Of a stretch of DNA of 64,000 nt, positions 1 to 10,693 are shown piece by piece. Under the pieces are notes generated by a model that searched no databases, was not told the DNA's origin, and saw only the letters and a program-made list of their open reading frames with translations. The stretch is from Silene conica (lineage: Eukaryota > Streptophyta > Magnoliopsida > Caryophyllales > Caryophyllaceae), in the NCBI GenBank assembly GCA_029255685.2, contig CM055317.2, positions 71,475,460 through 71,539,459 of the forward strand. Reading direction: 5' to 3'. Numbering within the stretch: the stretch's first letter is position 1; each line of letters opens with the position of its first letter. Both the position numbers and the translations under genes were made by a program.

Positions 1-238
1 TGTATCCAATACAATATTAATTAATTATTCCATTGAGACGAAATTCCTTAAAGATATGACCTTAAGGGATCAACTGATCACCACCATCATATGACGATAA
101 TGTCAAACTCTAGACAGCCAATCATTATCGGTAAATGTTGATCAGTCGACTTTAAAAGAGTAACACTCCCAGTTGTGTTTCATTCAAATGAGTTTTAATT
201 ATGTCAACACACTATTGTCGAGGACACTTCCTCCAACA
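1..238 (-). repeat. Copia-1 3' LTR (partial, cut by window edge)
   Basis: These 238 bases match 8108-8344 without any difference I could see, so they are the end of an LTR whose full copy is 7080-8344. The LTR ends in ctccaaca and is followed by a polypurine tract read on the minus strand (atctcccactt on plus, from 239). The element is transcribed leftward, making this the 3' LTR. The rest of it lies outside the window. The lack of differences implies recent insertion. Confidence 0.9.
61..150 (-). promoter_or_regulatory. Conserved two-tier stem-loop block in copia LTRs
   Basis: Outer arms are tcaactgatcacca (70-83) and tgttgatcagtcga (136-149), pairing at 12 of 14 positions. Inner arms cgataatg (95-102) and cattatcg (123-130) pair perfectly, around a loop containing ctag. 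Equivalent blocks lie at 8168-8257 (other Copia-1 LTR), 33927-34020 (solo LTR), 37761-37852 and 46493-46586 (Copia-B), and 54309-54399 and 61277-61367 (Copia-D). Arm changes between families are largely compensatory. Function is unknown; by position it lies in U3, near the 3' end of the genomic RNA. Confidence 0.7.
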
Positions 239-1028
239 ATCTCCCACTTGTCCGAGACAAGTGTGTGTTACCAATTCTCTTGCCCTATTACTATCTCCCA
301 CTCAATGCTTGGCGTCCTCTCAGGTCGTGCCGGCAATTGATTAAAATCTAGAGTGGTTTATCTCGATCTGGAGTTATAACTACTGACCGGAATTATCTAC
401 CATAGATACCTTCCGAGCGTGGCCACGCATTTCTAGTTATTATTCTCCTCGAGTGGCCTAGAGATATTTCTCAACCCTGACAAGGGGTGGACAATTCCTA
501 ATCGACTTATTCCTTCCGGCTGGCCATAGTCCATCATAACCCAAAATATGTCCTTATAAACCCCAGTTACGAAGGTGTTAGGACATAAATCAAAGTTAAT
601 CTGAAAACTATGCCACCTCAGAGAACAGTCATTAGTCCAAGAACTGACTCATGTGAAACACGATAGATGCTCCCGCCACGACCAGGCAGTCTTTTAATAA
701 GAGTACGCCAGAGCTCTATCTGCGGTCATTAGCCCGGCAAATGTATCTTAACATGTCTATGCCTAGGTGATCGACTAGTCATCCCGTATGACCCTATGGC
801 AATTGAACTCGCCATCAATCGCATCACACATCCGGTTGCATTGAGATGTCACCTCACTTAAGCAACTAGGGGCGAGGTCATGATAATTCAATTCACTTTA
901 ATGGGGTTCAATATGGTCTCACCATCCCATTTGAATTTTATGACCTTGGTTTTTGAGTACTTAAACTCTATTACGATAAATGTATTATGAACAACTTGAA
1001 AAATAACACTTTATTTCATCCTCATAAT
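239..1028 (-). other. Copia-1 conserved 3' noncoding region
   Basis: About 790 bases separate the pol stop from the polypurine tract, with no long ORF. Blocks are shared with Copia-D (54485 to about 55150) and more weakly with Copia-B (37932-38705): a run of about 45 bases from 384 (gaccggaattatctacc onward), the palindrome gcgtggccacgc, ctcctcgagtggcc, and ccctgacaaggggtgg. Conservation of noncoding DNA between separate families suggests a cis-acting RNA function, which is inference. Confidence 0.65.
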
Positions 1029-4000
1029 TTAGTACATATCTGGCATGCGTTTAAGACCCATGGATGCTACATGTCGGTCATGCTTAGCCTGCGATAAAGG
1101 CTTGGTTAAAGGATCAGCAATATTATCCTCTGTCCCAACCTTACAAACCGCAACTTCCTTCCTTTCAATAAAGTCTCTAATTACATGAAATTTTCTGAGT
1201 ACATGTTTGGACTTATTGCTAGACTTGGGCTCCTTTGCTTGAAAGATAGCCCCACTGTTATCACAAAGAATTGTGATTGGATCTTTGGCTATAGGGACTA
1301 CTCTTAGTCCTTCCAAGAACTGCCTAATCCACACAGCTTCCTTCGCAGCCTCTGATGCTGCAATATACTCAGCCTCTGTAGTAGAATCTGCAACAACTGG
1401 CTCCTTGAAGCTTCTCCAGCTTACGGCTCCACCATTGATCATATAGATAAAGCCAGCCTGGGATTTCATATCATCCGCATCTGTTTGAAAGCTTGAGTCG
1501 GTGTAACCCTTTACACTAAACTCACCTTCTCCTCCAAACACTAGGAAAAGATCCTTAGTTCTTCTCAAGTACTTAAGGATATTCTTAACGGCTATCCAGT
1601 GTTTTTCACCTGGATTGGCTTGGTATCTACTCGTCATGCTCAAAGCATACGACACATCTGGACGGGTACAAGTCATGGCATACATGATTGACCCAACAGC
1701 TGAAGCATAGGGTATGTCCTTCATTCGTTCAACATGTTCTGTTTGATCAGGAGTGGGTGATTGAGTTTTGCTCAAGGAAATCCCACTCCCCATGGGAACC
1801 AGTCCTCTCTTAGAATTCTCCATGTTGAAACGACGAAGTATCTTATCCACATAAGATTCTTGGCTTAGTGCCAATATTCTCTTGGATCTTTCTCTAAAGA
1901 TCCTAATACCCAATATGCGTTGTGCATTTCCCAAATCTTTCATTTGGAAATGTTTTCCTAACCATTCCTTGACTGAAGTCAACATGGTAACATCGTTACC
2001 AATAAGGAGTATGTCGTCTACATACAAGATTAAGAACACAACTTTGCTCCCACTGAACTTCATGTATAAACAAGGTTCTTCGACACTTCGAGTGAACCCA
2101 TTCTCTTTTATCACATGATTGAATCGATGATTCCAGCTTCTTGATGCTTGCTTAAGCCCATAAATGGACCTATTTAGCTTGCATACTTTGTTAGGATTTT
2201 TAGGATCCTTAAAACCTTCAGGTTGTACCATGTACACCTCCTCCTCTAAATGCCCATTTAGGAAGGCGGTTTTAACATCCATTTGCCATATTTCATAATT
2301 GTGAAATGCGGCAATTGCTAACATAATCCGGATTGATCTCAACATAGCAACAGGAGCAAAAGTTTCATCATAGTGTAGACCATGAATTTGAGTGAAACCT
2401 TTTGCTACAAGCCTAGCTTTGTAGACATCATCATGTCCCTCTATGCCATTCTTGATTTTGAAGATCCATTTGCACTGAAGTGGTTTAACGTTCTTAGGCA
2501 AATCAACCAAGTTCCAAACTTGATTATCTTCCATGGATTTAATTTCGGATTTCATGGCTTCAAGCCAAAAAGCTGAGCTTGGACTAGATATAGCTCCTTT
2601 GTAGGTGGATGGTTCATCATTTTCTATTAGAAAAACGTCTAAAGCATCTCCTATCTCAATGACACCAACATATCTTTCAGGTTGGTGACTCACCCTCCCA
2701 GACCTCCTAGGTACTGGAGCATGAACTGCAGCATTTGATGACGAAGGAATGTTTTCTTGCGTTATCTCTACTTCTGTTTGTGGCTCTTGATCTTGAATTT
2801 CTTCAAGTTCAAATTTTCTCCCACTCTGTCTTTTAGAAATGAAGTCACTTTCTAAGAAGACAGCTTCTCGAGACACAAACACTTTGTTTTCTTGAGAATT
2901 ATAGAAGTAGTATGCACGAGTGTTGAGTGGATATCCTACAAATGTGCATTTGTCAGATTTGGGTGCAAGTTTATTGGAAGACTTGTTCTTAACGTAAGCC
3001 TTGCAACCCCATATCTTAATGAATGACAAATTCGGGACCTTCCCTTTCCATATCTCATATGGAGTTTTATTTGCAGCTTTAGTCGGACTCCTGTTTAAGG
3101 AGTGTATTGCGGTTTGGAGTGCAAATCCCCAAAATGAATCAGGGAGATCTGTAAGACTCATCATTGATCGAACCATGTCTAATAAGGTTCGATTTCTCCT
3201 TTCAGAAACACCATTGAGTTGTGGTGTTCCTGGTGGAGTAAGTTGTGAAACTATGCCACAATCTTTTAAATGAGAATCAAATTCATTGCTTAGATATTCG
3301 CCACCACGATCTGATCGAAGTGCTTTGATCTTTCTATTGGTTTGGTTCTCTACTTCATTTTGAAATTCTTTGAACTTTTCAAATGCTTCACTTTTGTATT
3401 TGATTAAGTAGATATACCCATATCTACTTAAATCGTCAGTAAAAGTAATAAAGTAGTCATAATTTCCTCTTGCGGTGATTGTCATTGGACCACATACATC
3501 GGTATGTATTAGTCCTAACAAGTCACTTGCCCTCTCACCTTTTCCACTAAAAGGTGATCGAGTCATCTTACCAAGAAGACATGATTCGCATACTCCATAT
3601 GATATGTAATCGAATGGTTTGATGATATTAGTCGATACTAATCTTTTAATGCGATTTTCATTTATGTGACCTAGACGGCAATGCCAAATGAACGATTCAT
3701 TTGGGTCATTTGATTTTAGTCTTTTTGTTTGCACGTTATGGACATCAATGGATTTTGAGTTGTTGAGTACATAAATCCCATTTACGGAATTTGCTTGGCC
3801 TACTACCAAGCCATTTCGATGTATTTCACAAAAATTATTCTTGATCATAAATGAAAAACCTTCCATGTCTAACATGGCAACCGAAATGATGTTTTTAGAT
3901 AAAGAAGGTACATAATAACAATCCTTCAAATACAACTCATAACCACTAGCTAAATGTAATACGTAGGTTCCCTTTGAAGAAGCGGCTACCTTAGCCCCAT

Positions 4001-4616
4001 TTCCAAGTCTGAGATCCACGTCACTTTTGTCTAGCTTCTCCACATTTCTTAGCCCCTGTAAATGATTACAAAGGTGAGATCCACAACCAGTATCTAATAC
4101 CCATGTTATAGAGGAGGTGAAATTAATGTCAATAACATATATCTCACTTAGAGTCTTACTCTTTGGAGTGATGATTCCATCTTTGATGTCCTCCAAATAA
4201 GTGGGGCAGTTACGCCTCCAATGGCCAAACTCAAAACAATGGTGACAAATATCTGAAGGTTTAGCACCTCTCTTTTTGGTTGTAGTAGTCCCACTAGCTA
4301 CTCCCTTCATGGGTCGCTTTCCTTTCTTTATCCTTTTAAACTTCCTTCCATTCTTAATGGAAAGAGGTGTTCCACTTGTGCTCCCACTCATCTCCTCATC
4401 CCCTTTTGTCTCTAAAGACATTGAGTTCATTTGAGAGATAAGATTATCATAGTCATGATCCGTCATCACGATTGGTTTAGGCGGAGCAGAAGTGGTTACC
4501 AGACAAAGTTTTCCATTGTTGTCGATCGTAAAGCGCAATTCTCTAGTCGGATCATCTTCACAGTATTTTTGCCAGTTATCAATGGTGATAGGAATGAGAT
4601 TATTGAAAGCATCCAT
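1029..4616 (-). CDS. Ty1/copia gag-pol polyprotein, open frame (1195 aa)
   Basis: One uninterrupted frame encodes, in copia order: a CCHC zinc knuckle (C124, C127, H132, C137), aspartic protease (DTG at 175-177), the HHCC zinc domain and catalytic core of integrase (HTDVCGP, then DRGGEY), reverse transcriptase (QMDVKTAFLNG, then YVDDILL) and RNase H (STTEAEY, then CDNSGAI). The product would be cleaved by its own protease and act in a cytoplasmic virus-like particle. The gag part is unusual: only about 120 residues precede the zinc knuckle, and the roughly 200-residue gag core present in Copia-B (from 43396) and Copia-D (from 57766) is missing, replaced by an unrelated acidic N-terminus. The frame is intact and the LTRs look identical, so the element is young, but it may need gag supplied in trans. 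Start chosen at the first ATG of the frame. Confidence 0.93.
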   Translation of the reverse strand: MDAFNNLIPITIDNWQKYCEDDPTRELRFTIDNNGKLCLVTTSAPPKPIVMTDHDYDNLISQMNSMSLETKGDEEMSGSTSGTPLSIKNGRKFKRIKKGKRPMKGVASGTTTTKKRGAKPSDICHHCFEFGHWRRNCPTYLEDIKDGIITPKSKTLSEIYVIDINFTSSITWVLDTGCGSHLCNHLQGLRNVEKLDKSDVDLRLGNGAKVAASSKGTYVLHLASGYELYLKDCYYVPSLSKNIISVAMLDMEGFSFMIKNNFCEIHRNGLVVGQANSVNGIYVLNNSKSIDVHNVQTKRLKSNDPNESFIWHCRLGHINENRIKRLVSTNIIKPFDYISYGVCESCLLGKMTRSPFSGKGERASDLLGLIHTDVCGPMTITARGNYDYFITFTDDLSRYGYIYLIKYKSEAFEKFKEFQNEVENQTNRKIKALRSDRGGEYLSNEFDSHLKDCGIVSQLTPPGTPQLNGVSERRNRTLLDMVRSMMSLTDLPDSFWGFALQTAIHSLNRSPTKAANKTPYEIWKGKVPNLSFIKIWGCKAYVKNKSSNKLAPKSDKCTFVGYPLNTRAYYFYNSQENKVFVSREAVFLESDFISKRQSGRKFELEEIQDQEPQTEVEITQENIPSSSNAAVHAPVPRRSGRVSHQPERYVGVIEIGDALDVFLIENDEPSTYKGAISSPSSAFWLEAMKSEIKSMEDNQVWNLVDLPKNVKPLQCKWIFKIKNGIEGHDDVYKARLVAKGFTQIHGLHYDETFAPVAMLRSIRIMLAIAAFHNYEIWQMDVKTAFLNGHLEEEVYMVQPEGFKDPKNPNKVCKLNRSIYGLKQASRSWNHRFNHVIKENGFTRSVEEPCLYMKFSGSKVVFLILYVDDILLIGNDVTMLTSVKEWLGKHFQMKDLGNAQRILGIRIFRERSKRILALSQESYVDKILRRFNMENSKRGLVPMGSGISLSKTQSPTPDQTEHVERMKDIPYASAVGSIMYAMTCTRPDVSYALSMTSRYQANPGEKHWIAVKNILKYLRRTKDLFLVFGGEGEFSVKGYTDSSFQTDADDMKSQAGFIYMINGGAVSWRSFKEPVVADSTTEAEYIAASEAAKEAVWIRQFLEGLRVVPIAKDPITILCDNSGAIFQAKEPKSSNKSKHVLRKFHVIRDFIERKEVAVCKVGTEDNIADPLTKPLSQAKHDRHVASMGLKRMPDMY

Positions 4617-7065
4617 TTTTCAATTACTACAAGAGATGAAGGAAAAATCAACATTTATCGTTTTGAAAAACTTGTAAATGAGATTGACAAGTTATTGCAT
4701 CTATAAAATGACCTCTATCCAATTTTATAAATGATTCCAAGACCCAAACCCATACCCCGAAATCGTGAACCACTGGAACTCCGACCCAAGGTATGGTTTG
4801 GTGGGTTAAACCGGTTCTACCATAGAACTCTTGGTTGATGACAAATCATAATTTATTCATCTTAGCCCGGAACACATTGACCACTGGTCCTCTACACTTC
4901 CGTTGAGTACAAACCAAATTTCAAGTGCATCGGGATGCGATCCGCCCACTGGACTGAATCCATCCCATCGCCCCACTTATCCTACGTAATGGGGTTCGTA
5001 CTGCCCACTGGACTAGCACCACCCTACGAAATAGAAGCTCATGGGTTCTACTATTTGGTAAGGCTAATTCTCAATTGTTTTTGTTTAATATAGAGGTCTT
5101 GTCAATTTATTATCTATCTCCTTTAAGCGAATTAAATTGGTGAACTCGATAATTATAATTGACACGGTCGTTTTTAACGATCTAAACTAATATGCATGTT
5201 TATGGCGATTTGGCTATGCATGCAAACATATCAAAATGCAAAAATAAAAGCAATAAAGCAATAAAATCCTAGTATGGCCTTCCTAGTAATAGTAAAAACT
5301 AATTAACTATTACAAATTCGGAAACCAACTCCTTGGTCCCTTGAACTTCATTGGCACGCCATCCAAGAAAACACCGTCTTGCCGGAACTCCTTTCCGTAT
5401 GGCACCGTCTTTTGGATCTTCGGAATTACAATAAAATAATACAACTATTCTAGTGTAAAACTGAAAATTAAATTAAATTACAAACCCGTGATACGAGATC
5501 ACATAAATTACAACCGAATCAATATTCCCTTTCATTACGGGTAATATTGATTAAAACTAAGGCCATACTAAGAAAAATTACATAATTCCAAATTATATAA
5601 ATAACATTCAAAATATGACATTCATATTAAATAAGTTGCAATATTAAAATATGTATGCACATGCTCAATTTTAATGCCAAATCGCCTTATGGGAGCAAAT
5701 ATCTCATATTTGTTTACGGTTTTTACGGATATGCGCGATTTTAACTTATTAAAATCATCCAAAATTACATAAATCTCATTTATGTCCAAGTTAATCATCC
5801 CAACTTACTTTAGGAATAAATGTTTAGTCTCTACTAATATTTGATCATGATCTAACTTGATTTTGCATTATTGTTCATAAATTACTTGTATTTTCGGGAA
5901 AAATAACCAAAATATGGCCAAATGAGTCAATAAAATTCGAAATTTAAAATTCAAAAATTTTAAACTTTCTGGAAATTTTCTAAAAATTCAGAAATTAATA
6001 AAATGGTCTTATGCAAATATCTATGGTTTATTTCTTAAATAAATCGTATAAAAGCCGTTTTTATGGTTTAAAATCCGATTTAAATTATAAAAACTTGCAG
6101 TAAATTGCTATAAATTTTTAGTCATCCTAAAATACATATTAGAATCTGAAAATGACCAAAAATTACAGACCATACTCGAAATTTTATTTTTCCGACTCAT
6201 AAATTACGATTATTAACTAATTAACTCATTAAAATTAATAATCATAAAAAAAGAAACTTTTTGACATCTAACTTTTAGATCTGATGTTCCTATCATATAA
6301 GACATCTATGGGTAAAATTTCATGCCATAATATTAAGATTAACCATTTTTAACACAATAATTCACTATTTATCCGATTTTAACCATTAAAATCATAAATC
6401 ATGCATCACTTGAGAATAAATTCCCAAAACTTACATACATACTGTAAATATTGCATGTGACATTGTGTAAAGTTTTTATGGCAAAATTCCAACTATAACT
6501 ATTAAAGTCGAATTTAAGTCACTATTAATCCGATTTTTACTATAAAAATCATTAATCATGCAAAATAATTCCAATAATTTCGAAAATTCATACAGGAACT
6601 TTATATATTGCATGTGACTTCTCATAAAATTTTTAAGATTAAATTCGAAATATAACCATATATACCCATTTTTACTCATATTATGACTATTTATCTCATA
6701 AAATTCATAATCCATGCATATTAACTCCATTTCTCACGAAAAATCATATACAATATATTAAATATGCATGTGAGAACATATCAAAAAATCTCGGCCAGAA
6801 ACTATTTTTAGCTATTTTTCCCATTAATTGTTGTTTAAAACCGATTTAAACTACAAAATATACAAATAAATATAAAAATGAACAATAAAAATCCATAAAA
6901 TTATTTTTATGTCCTAAAACCATTTTAGAAACAGAAACTTTAACATGCAAAATTATTTTGTGATTTATCATAATAAACACAATAATTTCGAAATTTTCGA
7001 AATGTGTATGTTAAACCGATTTTAACATAAATCATGAATCCGATCATGCATGCAACAACCGTAAT
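4617..7065 (-). other. Copia-1 long 5' leader
   Basis: About 2.45 kb lies between the primer-binding site and the gag-pol start, very AT-rich and without a credible ORF. It contains blocks also found upstream of gag in Copia-D (57767-60200) and partly Copia-B (43397-45512): gacccaaaccca followed by ggttctacc and agaactct just before gag; cgatttggctatgcatgc; and a run beginning aaattcggaaaccaactcc. I saw no insertion in it. Confidence 0.6.
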
Positions 7066-7077
7066 GCTCTGATACCA
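7066..7077 (-). other. Primer-binding site (initiator Met tRNA)
   Basis: The minus strand reads tggtatcagagc, complementary to the 3' end of plant initiator Met tRNA, two bases inside the LTR edge. This fixes the leftward direction of the element. Confidence 0.9.
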
Positions 7078-7079
7078 AT

Positions 7080-8344
7080 TGTTAGAAACTAGGTTCCTTA
7101 TTTTATACTCAAATCTAATATGAGTTTTGTTTCTTTAAGTTTAGTCATAAAAACTTAAATAGATCTTATGCATGCAAGATGATATCATAAGATGAGATAG
7201 TCCTTACATTGATTTTAGAAGGTTTATACTCAATAATCACCTATTATTTGAGTCTTCAAGCCACCGAAATTACCCTTAAACGATCTAACAAAAATCGTCT
7301 CCTAAAGGTGCGTATCAAGGACCCGTTCTCAAACTAATACTAATTTTGTTACTAGAAAATTAGTACAAGTATACTAGAAATATTAATAATATTACTTCTT
7401 AATATTATTAGTGGTTGAATGATTTTGCCATACTAGAAAACCAATTTCTATGTAGAATGTGTCTTTGGTAGTATGAATGGTGCATAAGCATATATCCACA
7501 CCCTAAACTAAGAGGCATTTTGTGTATATATAATAGAAGCATGATGAGCTTGCTTGCTCATGCATACCAACCGGCCATCAAGCAACCCCATGGCCTATGC
7601 ATGGCCTTCTATCACTTACACAAAAGTAAGCAATATGCCTTACATCCCTCTTACACACCTATCATATAGGTTTTGTGTACAAAATACACAATGCTCTAAT
7701 ACTACCAATGTCACGGCTGAAATGGGTTTGTTATAGACCCATTTTGTCTTTGTCAATTGTGTTGATATGTAACATGTCACATATGTTTCATAACACATGA
7801 CCCAATTTGTTAATTAGGTAATTTTAACTCTTTAAAATTCATAATTCACAATTTTACAACATTTAAATAATACTAGTAGTAATTCGAAATTACCACTTTA
7901 TAAAAATGTAACATCATAATTTTAATCACAACTCTTTGTAATATTATGATCAACCGTGTTCATTCTCAATTTAATCGTTTCTTAAACGAATAAATGAAAC
8001 CGTGTAATAAAACCCATTTTATTACTTTGACTGTTATTATTATGATCTCATTATAATAATATTTGTCTTGCAAAATCATTTCCAAATTCCTAGTTGTTAA
8101 TTAATTTGTATCCAATACAATATTAATTAATTATTCCATTGAGACGAAATTCCTTAAAGATATGACCTTAAGGGATCAACTGATCACCACCATCATATGA
8201 CGATAATGTCAAACTCTAGACAGCCAATCATTATCGGTAAATGTTGATCAGTCGACTTTAAAAGAGTAACACTCCCAGTTGTGTTTCATTCAAATGAGTT
8301 TTAATTATGTCAACACACTATTGTCGAGGACACTTCCTCCAACA
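7080..8344 (-). repeat. Copia-1 5' LTR (full)
   Basis: The plus strand reads tgttag to ccaaca over 1,265 bp. The right part is identical to 1-238. On the minus strand this is the promoter LTR. Short plus-strand ORFs in it (for example 7554-7736) have no recognisable product. It abuts the broken L1 ORF1 at 8345. Confidence 0.92.
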
Positions 8345-8977
8345 ATGGGTTGTCAGATACTCAAAAGGCAGCCCACAGACCCGAACCCACACACTTGCAC
8401 TTGGAAACCGTATTGCTCTGGGCACAACATCTGGGAACCACCGTCCAAACACCATGACAGCTCCATCCATGGCCGTACAAGTCTTCATGAGCAAACCTTC
8501 TTGGTCATTCACATTGTAACAGTAGAACACATAAATATCTCCCATTCTAAAGCACACAATTCTCCCCCGGGTAGTCCACTTAGTCCTAATGATTTCATTA
8601 ACCTTCTCAGCTTCAAATGATCTGTAATCCACAAGGAACCCCAAGACACACTTGCCCCAGAACTCCCTTGATTTTCCTAGTTCTGCTGGGTCAACGTGAA
8701 TCACCCCCCCAGACCAAGGGTACCTCCACATGTTAACATGCATGAGATCATGTGGATTAAACCTTGGCATATGATCCTCTGCATGCGCATTCCCATCACC
8801 ACCAACCCCCAAACCCATACCCCCCTGTCCATTTCCAAACTCATTACCATAGTTCCTTGGGTCCATGTTTTTGTTTAGAGAGAAAAAGGAAGTAGTAGTT
8901 GAATGTGTCGAGGAAAAATTACTTTGCTGACAAAGATTGAGATGGTGAGATGAGTTGTGAACTCTCCCTCTCCCCAT
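8345..8977 (-). pseudogene. DUF4283 protein, L1-type ORF1, truncated by Copia-1
   Basis: About 210 codons are open from an ATG at 8977. After a low-complexity Gly/Asn-rich start, the protein has a DUF4283-like domain: a stretch with GKCVLGFLVDYRSF, then a strand-rich part with YVFYCYNVNDQEG, ending in VWVRVCGLPFEYL. DUF4283 proteins in plants are usually the nucleic-acid-binding ORF1 of L1 retrotransposons, normally followed by a CCHC knuckle. Here the frame runs straight into the LTR at 8344, which adds nine foreign residues and a stop. The C-terminal part should lie left of the window. A free-standing domesticated DUF4283 gene cannot be excluded. Confidence 0.7.
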
Positions 8978-9470
8978 CACGGCTTAAATAGGCGTTCCAA
9001 AAAACACTTCAAATGTAGTAAATGAGACTTGGGAAAACGTAAAGCCACCTTGCTTTATTACCAATAGGTCAACCTCCACCTAGAGCCACACCCCTCTTGA
9101 AGTAAATAGATAGTAATGATGATATAAGGTCTGACAACTCCGGGGACTTGAAACGCCAAGTTAGAGAAACGAAAAAGGAGAGTAAGCCCAATAAGAAGAA
9201 AGAAGAAAAAGAGAATAAGAAAGTAAAGCCAATCAGATAGAAAAGGAAGAAATGATTAGGGAGTAAAGATGAGGGAGAAACTGAAAAGTGTGATATTCTC
9301 TTAGGTTTCCAAGACACCCATGCAAAATCCCCACGGGGAACAAAACGTAAAGAGCATAAAGAATAATAAAGAGTAAGAAAAGCTCTCAAAAAAGAGAGGA
9401 AAGCTTCTCTCTAGAACTTAGAGAGAGAATTGTTGTTCTTTTTGTAGCATTCAAAACTAGAAATACAATC
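8978..9470 (-). other. Probable L1 5' untranslated region
   Basis: The sequence upstream of the DUF4283 frame holds paired ctctctctaa/ttagagagag stretches near 9400-9430, typical of plant L1 leaders, then changes to ordinary AT-rich DNA after about 9470. The 106-codon minus frame in it is compositionally biased and looks noncoding. The exact 5' end is not defined. Confidence 0.4.
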
Positions 9471-9687
9471 AGGTGTTAGTCAATATTAGATTAGCGGGGT
9501 TTTAACTTGAAAAAACCGAGTCGAGTTAGGTTGGACTTACGAGAACATGTCATCTCTAAATAGATATAATTGTAATACATTTATAATTTGGTCAACTTAT
9601 TTTATGAGAAATTAATGTACACACACGATTCTACCAACAAAGTAAGTTTTCTAAAAGTGTCTCATGCAAAATATATCACATGTTAAT

Positions 9688-10353
9688 TAGGGATGTCGAT
9701 GGATCTCGAATCCCGTCTAGATCCTGGATCAAGATCCTAAGGATCGGATCTGGATCGCGATATTTTGAATCCAGTGGATATGGATATAGATAGGATCTAT
9801 ATGTATGAAAGCGGATGCAGATATGGATATGATGGTTAAGATTCATATCTTACCCTTGTATTCATTTTTATTTTATTTTAAAATGAAAAATAAAAAATAA
9901 ATTAAGAAAATAGTAAAAAAAAAATTTTTATTTTTTTTTTCATAAACTTAGCTATGGTTCCTTTCTCATTAACAATTTTCGATTGCAAAAAGTATTTTTG
10001 TGATTGCTATAATACTTTTTTTTATAAACATGTTATTTTTTAAAACTTTATTTCTATATTTTGAAAACTTTATTTTTAATATTTGTATTCTAATATAAAA
10101 AAATAGTATGTTAATTTTGTAATAAAACCCAAAATTACCCATGCACAAATAATAATTTAGTATTTAAAAAGTGATTTTTTTACCATAAAAGGATACGGGA
10201 TAGATCCAGATCCTATCCATATCCGGTGGATCAGGATATGGATCTGGGAATTTCAGATTCTGTGGATATGGGCAAGATCTGGATTCATAAGAATAAGGAT
10301 ATGGATTTGTATCTTATAGGATCATATGCAGATCATATTCATTGTCATCCCTA
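9688..10353. mobile_element. Non-autonomous hAT-like element
   Basis: Ends are inverted repeats: tagggatgtcgatgg at left, and tagggatgacaatg read inward from the right. The interior is dense in ggatc and gatatggat words in both orientations, typical of hAT subterminal repeats. Flanks catgttaa and catgtcat are an imperfect 8-bp target duplication. It has no transposase frame. The element at 22466-23631 has the same ends. Confidence 0.7.
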
Positions 10354-10398
10354 CATGTCATTAACAACATTATAAATGAGCATGTGAAATTCGAGTAA

Positions 10399-10583
10399 GG
10401 ATCATCTCCATTTCTCAAAAAGAAATGGAGGCCCATTACTTCTCAACGGTTCGGATTAAAAATGGGATCGATCGGATGATTATATATTTATTTGAAAATA
10501 AAAAGGTAAATGAAAAGGATTTGAATATATAATATAGTAATGTTTGTGATATGTAATGTAGAGAAAAGAAATGGAGATGATCC
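10399..10583. mobile_element. Short MITE with ggatcatctccatttct ends
   Basis: The first 17 bases reappear as a reverse complement at 10567-10583. The interior is AT-rich and noncoding. The target duplication is unclear, so the superfamily is not assigned. Confidence 0.55.
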
Positions 10584-10668
10584 ATTTTGGTGAAATAATA
10601 TCTTACATAAACACAATTAAGGGATCATGCCAATAGAACAACTTGGTAAAAACAAAATATAAAATAAC

Positions 10669-10693
10669 AAACCCGTGCAATTTGCACGGGTTT
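10669..10693. repeat. 25-base palindrome around gcacggg
   Basis: aaacccgtgcaa, one central t, then ttgcacgggttt is a perfect 12-bp inverted repeat. The same gcacgggtt core recurs at 13591, just before a ctag end, so it may be the 3' hairpin of an older Helitron, though no ctag follows here. Confidence 0.55.

Noticed and set aside
6476..6730. 84-codon frame in the Copia-1 leader
   Set aside because: AT-rich chance frame, not shared with the Copia-D leader.
8279..8620. 113-codon plus-strand frame across the LTR edge
   Set aside because: It crosses the Copia-1/L1 junction and is antisense to the DUF4283 frame.
9069..9389. 106-codon minus-strand frame rich in Phe, Leu and Ser
   Set aside because: Composition of a purine-rich L1 leader read on the opposite strand; no domain.
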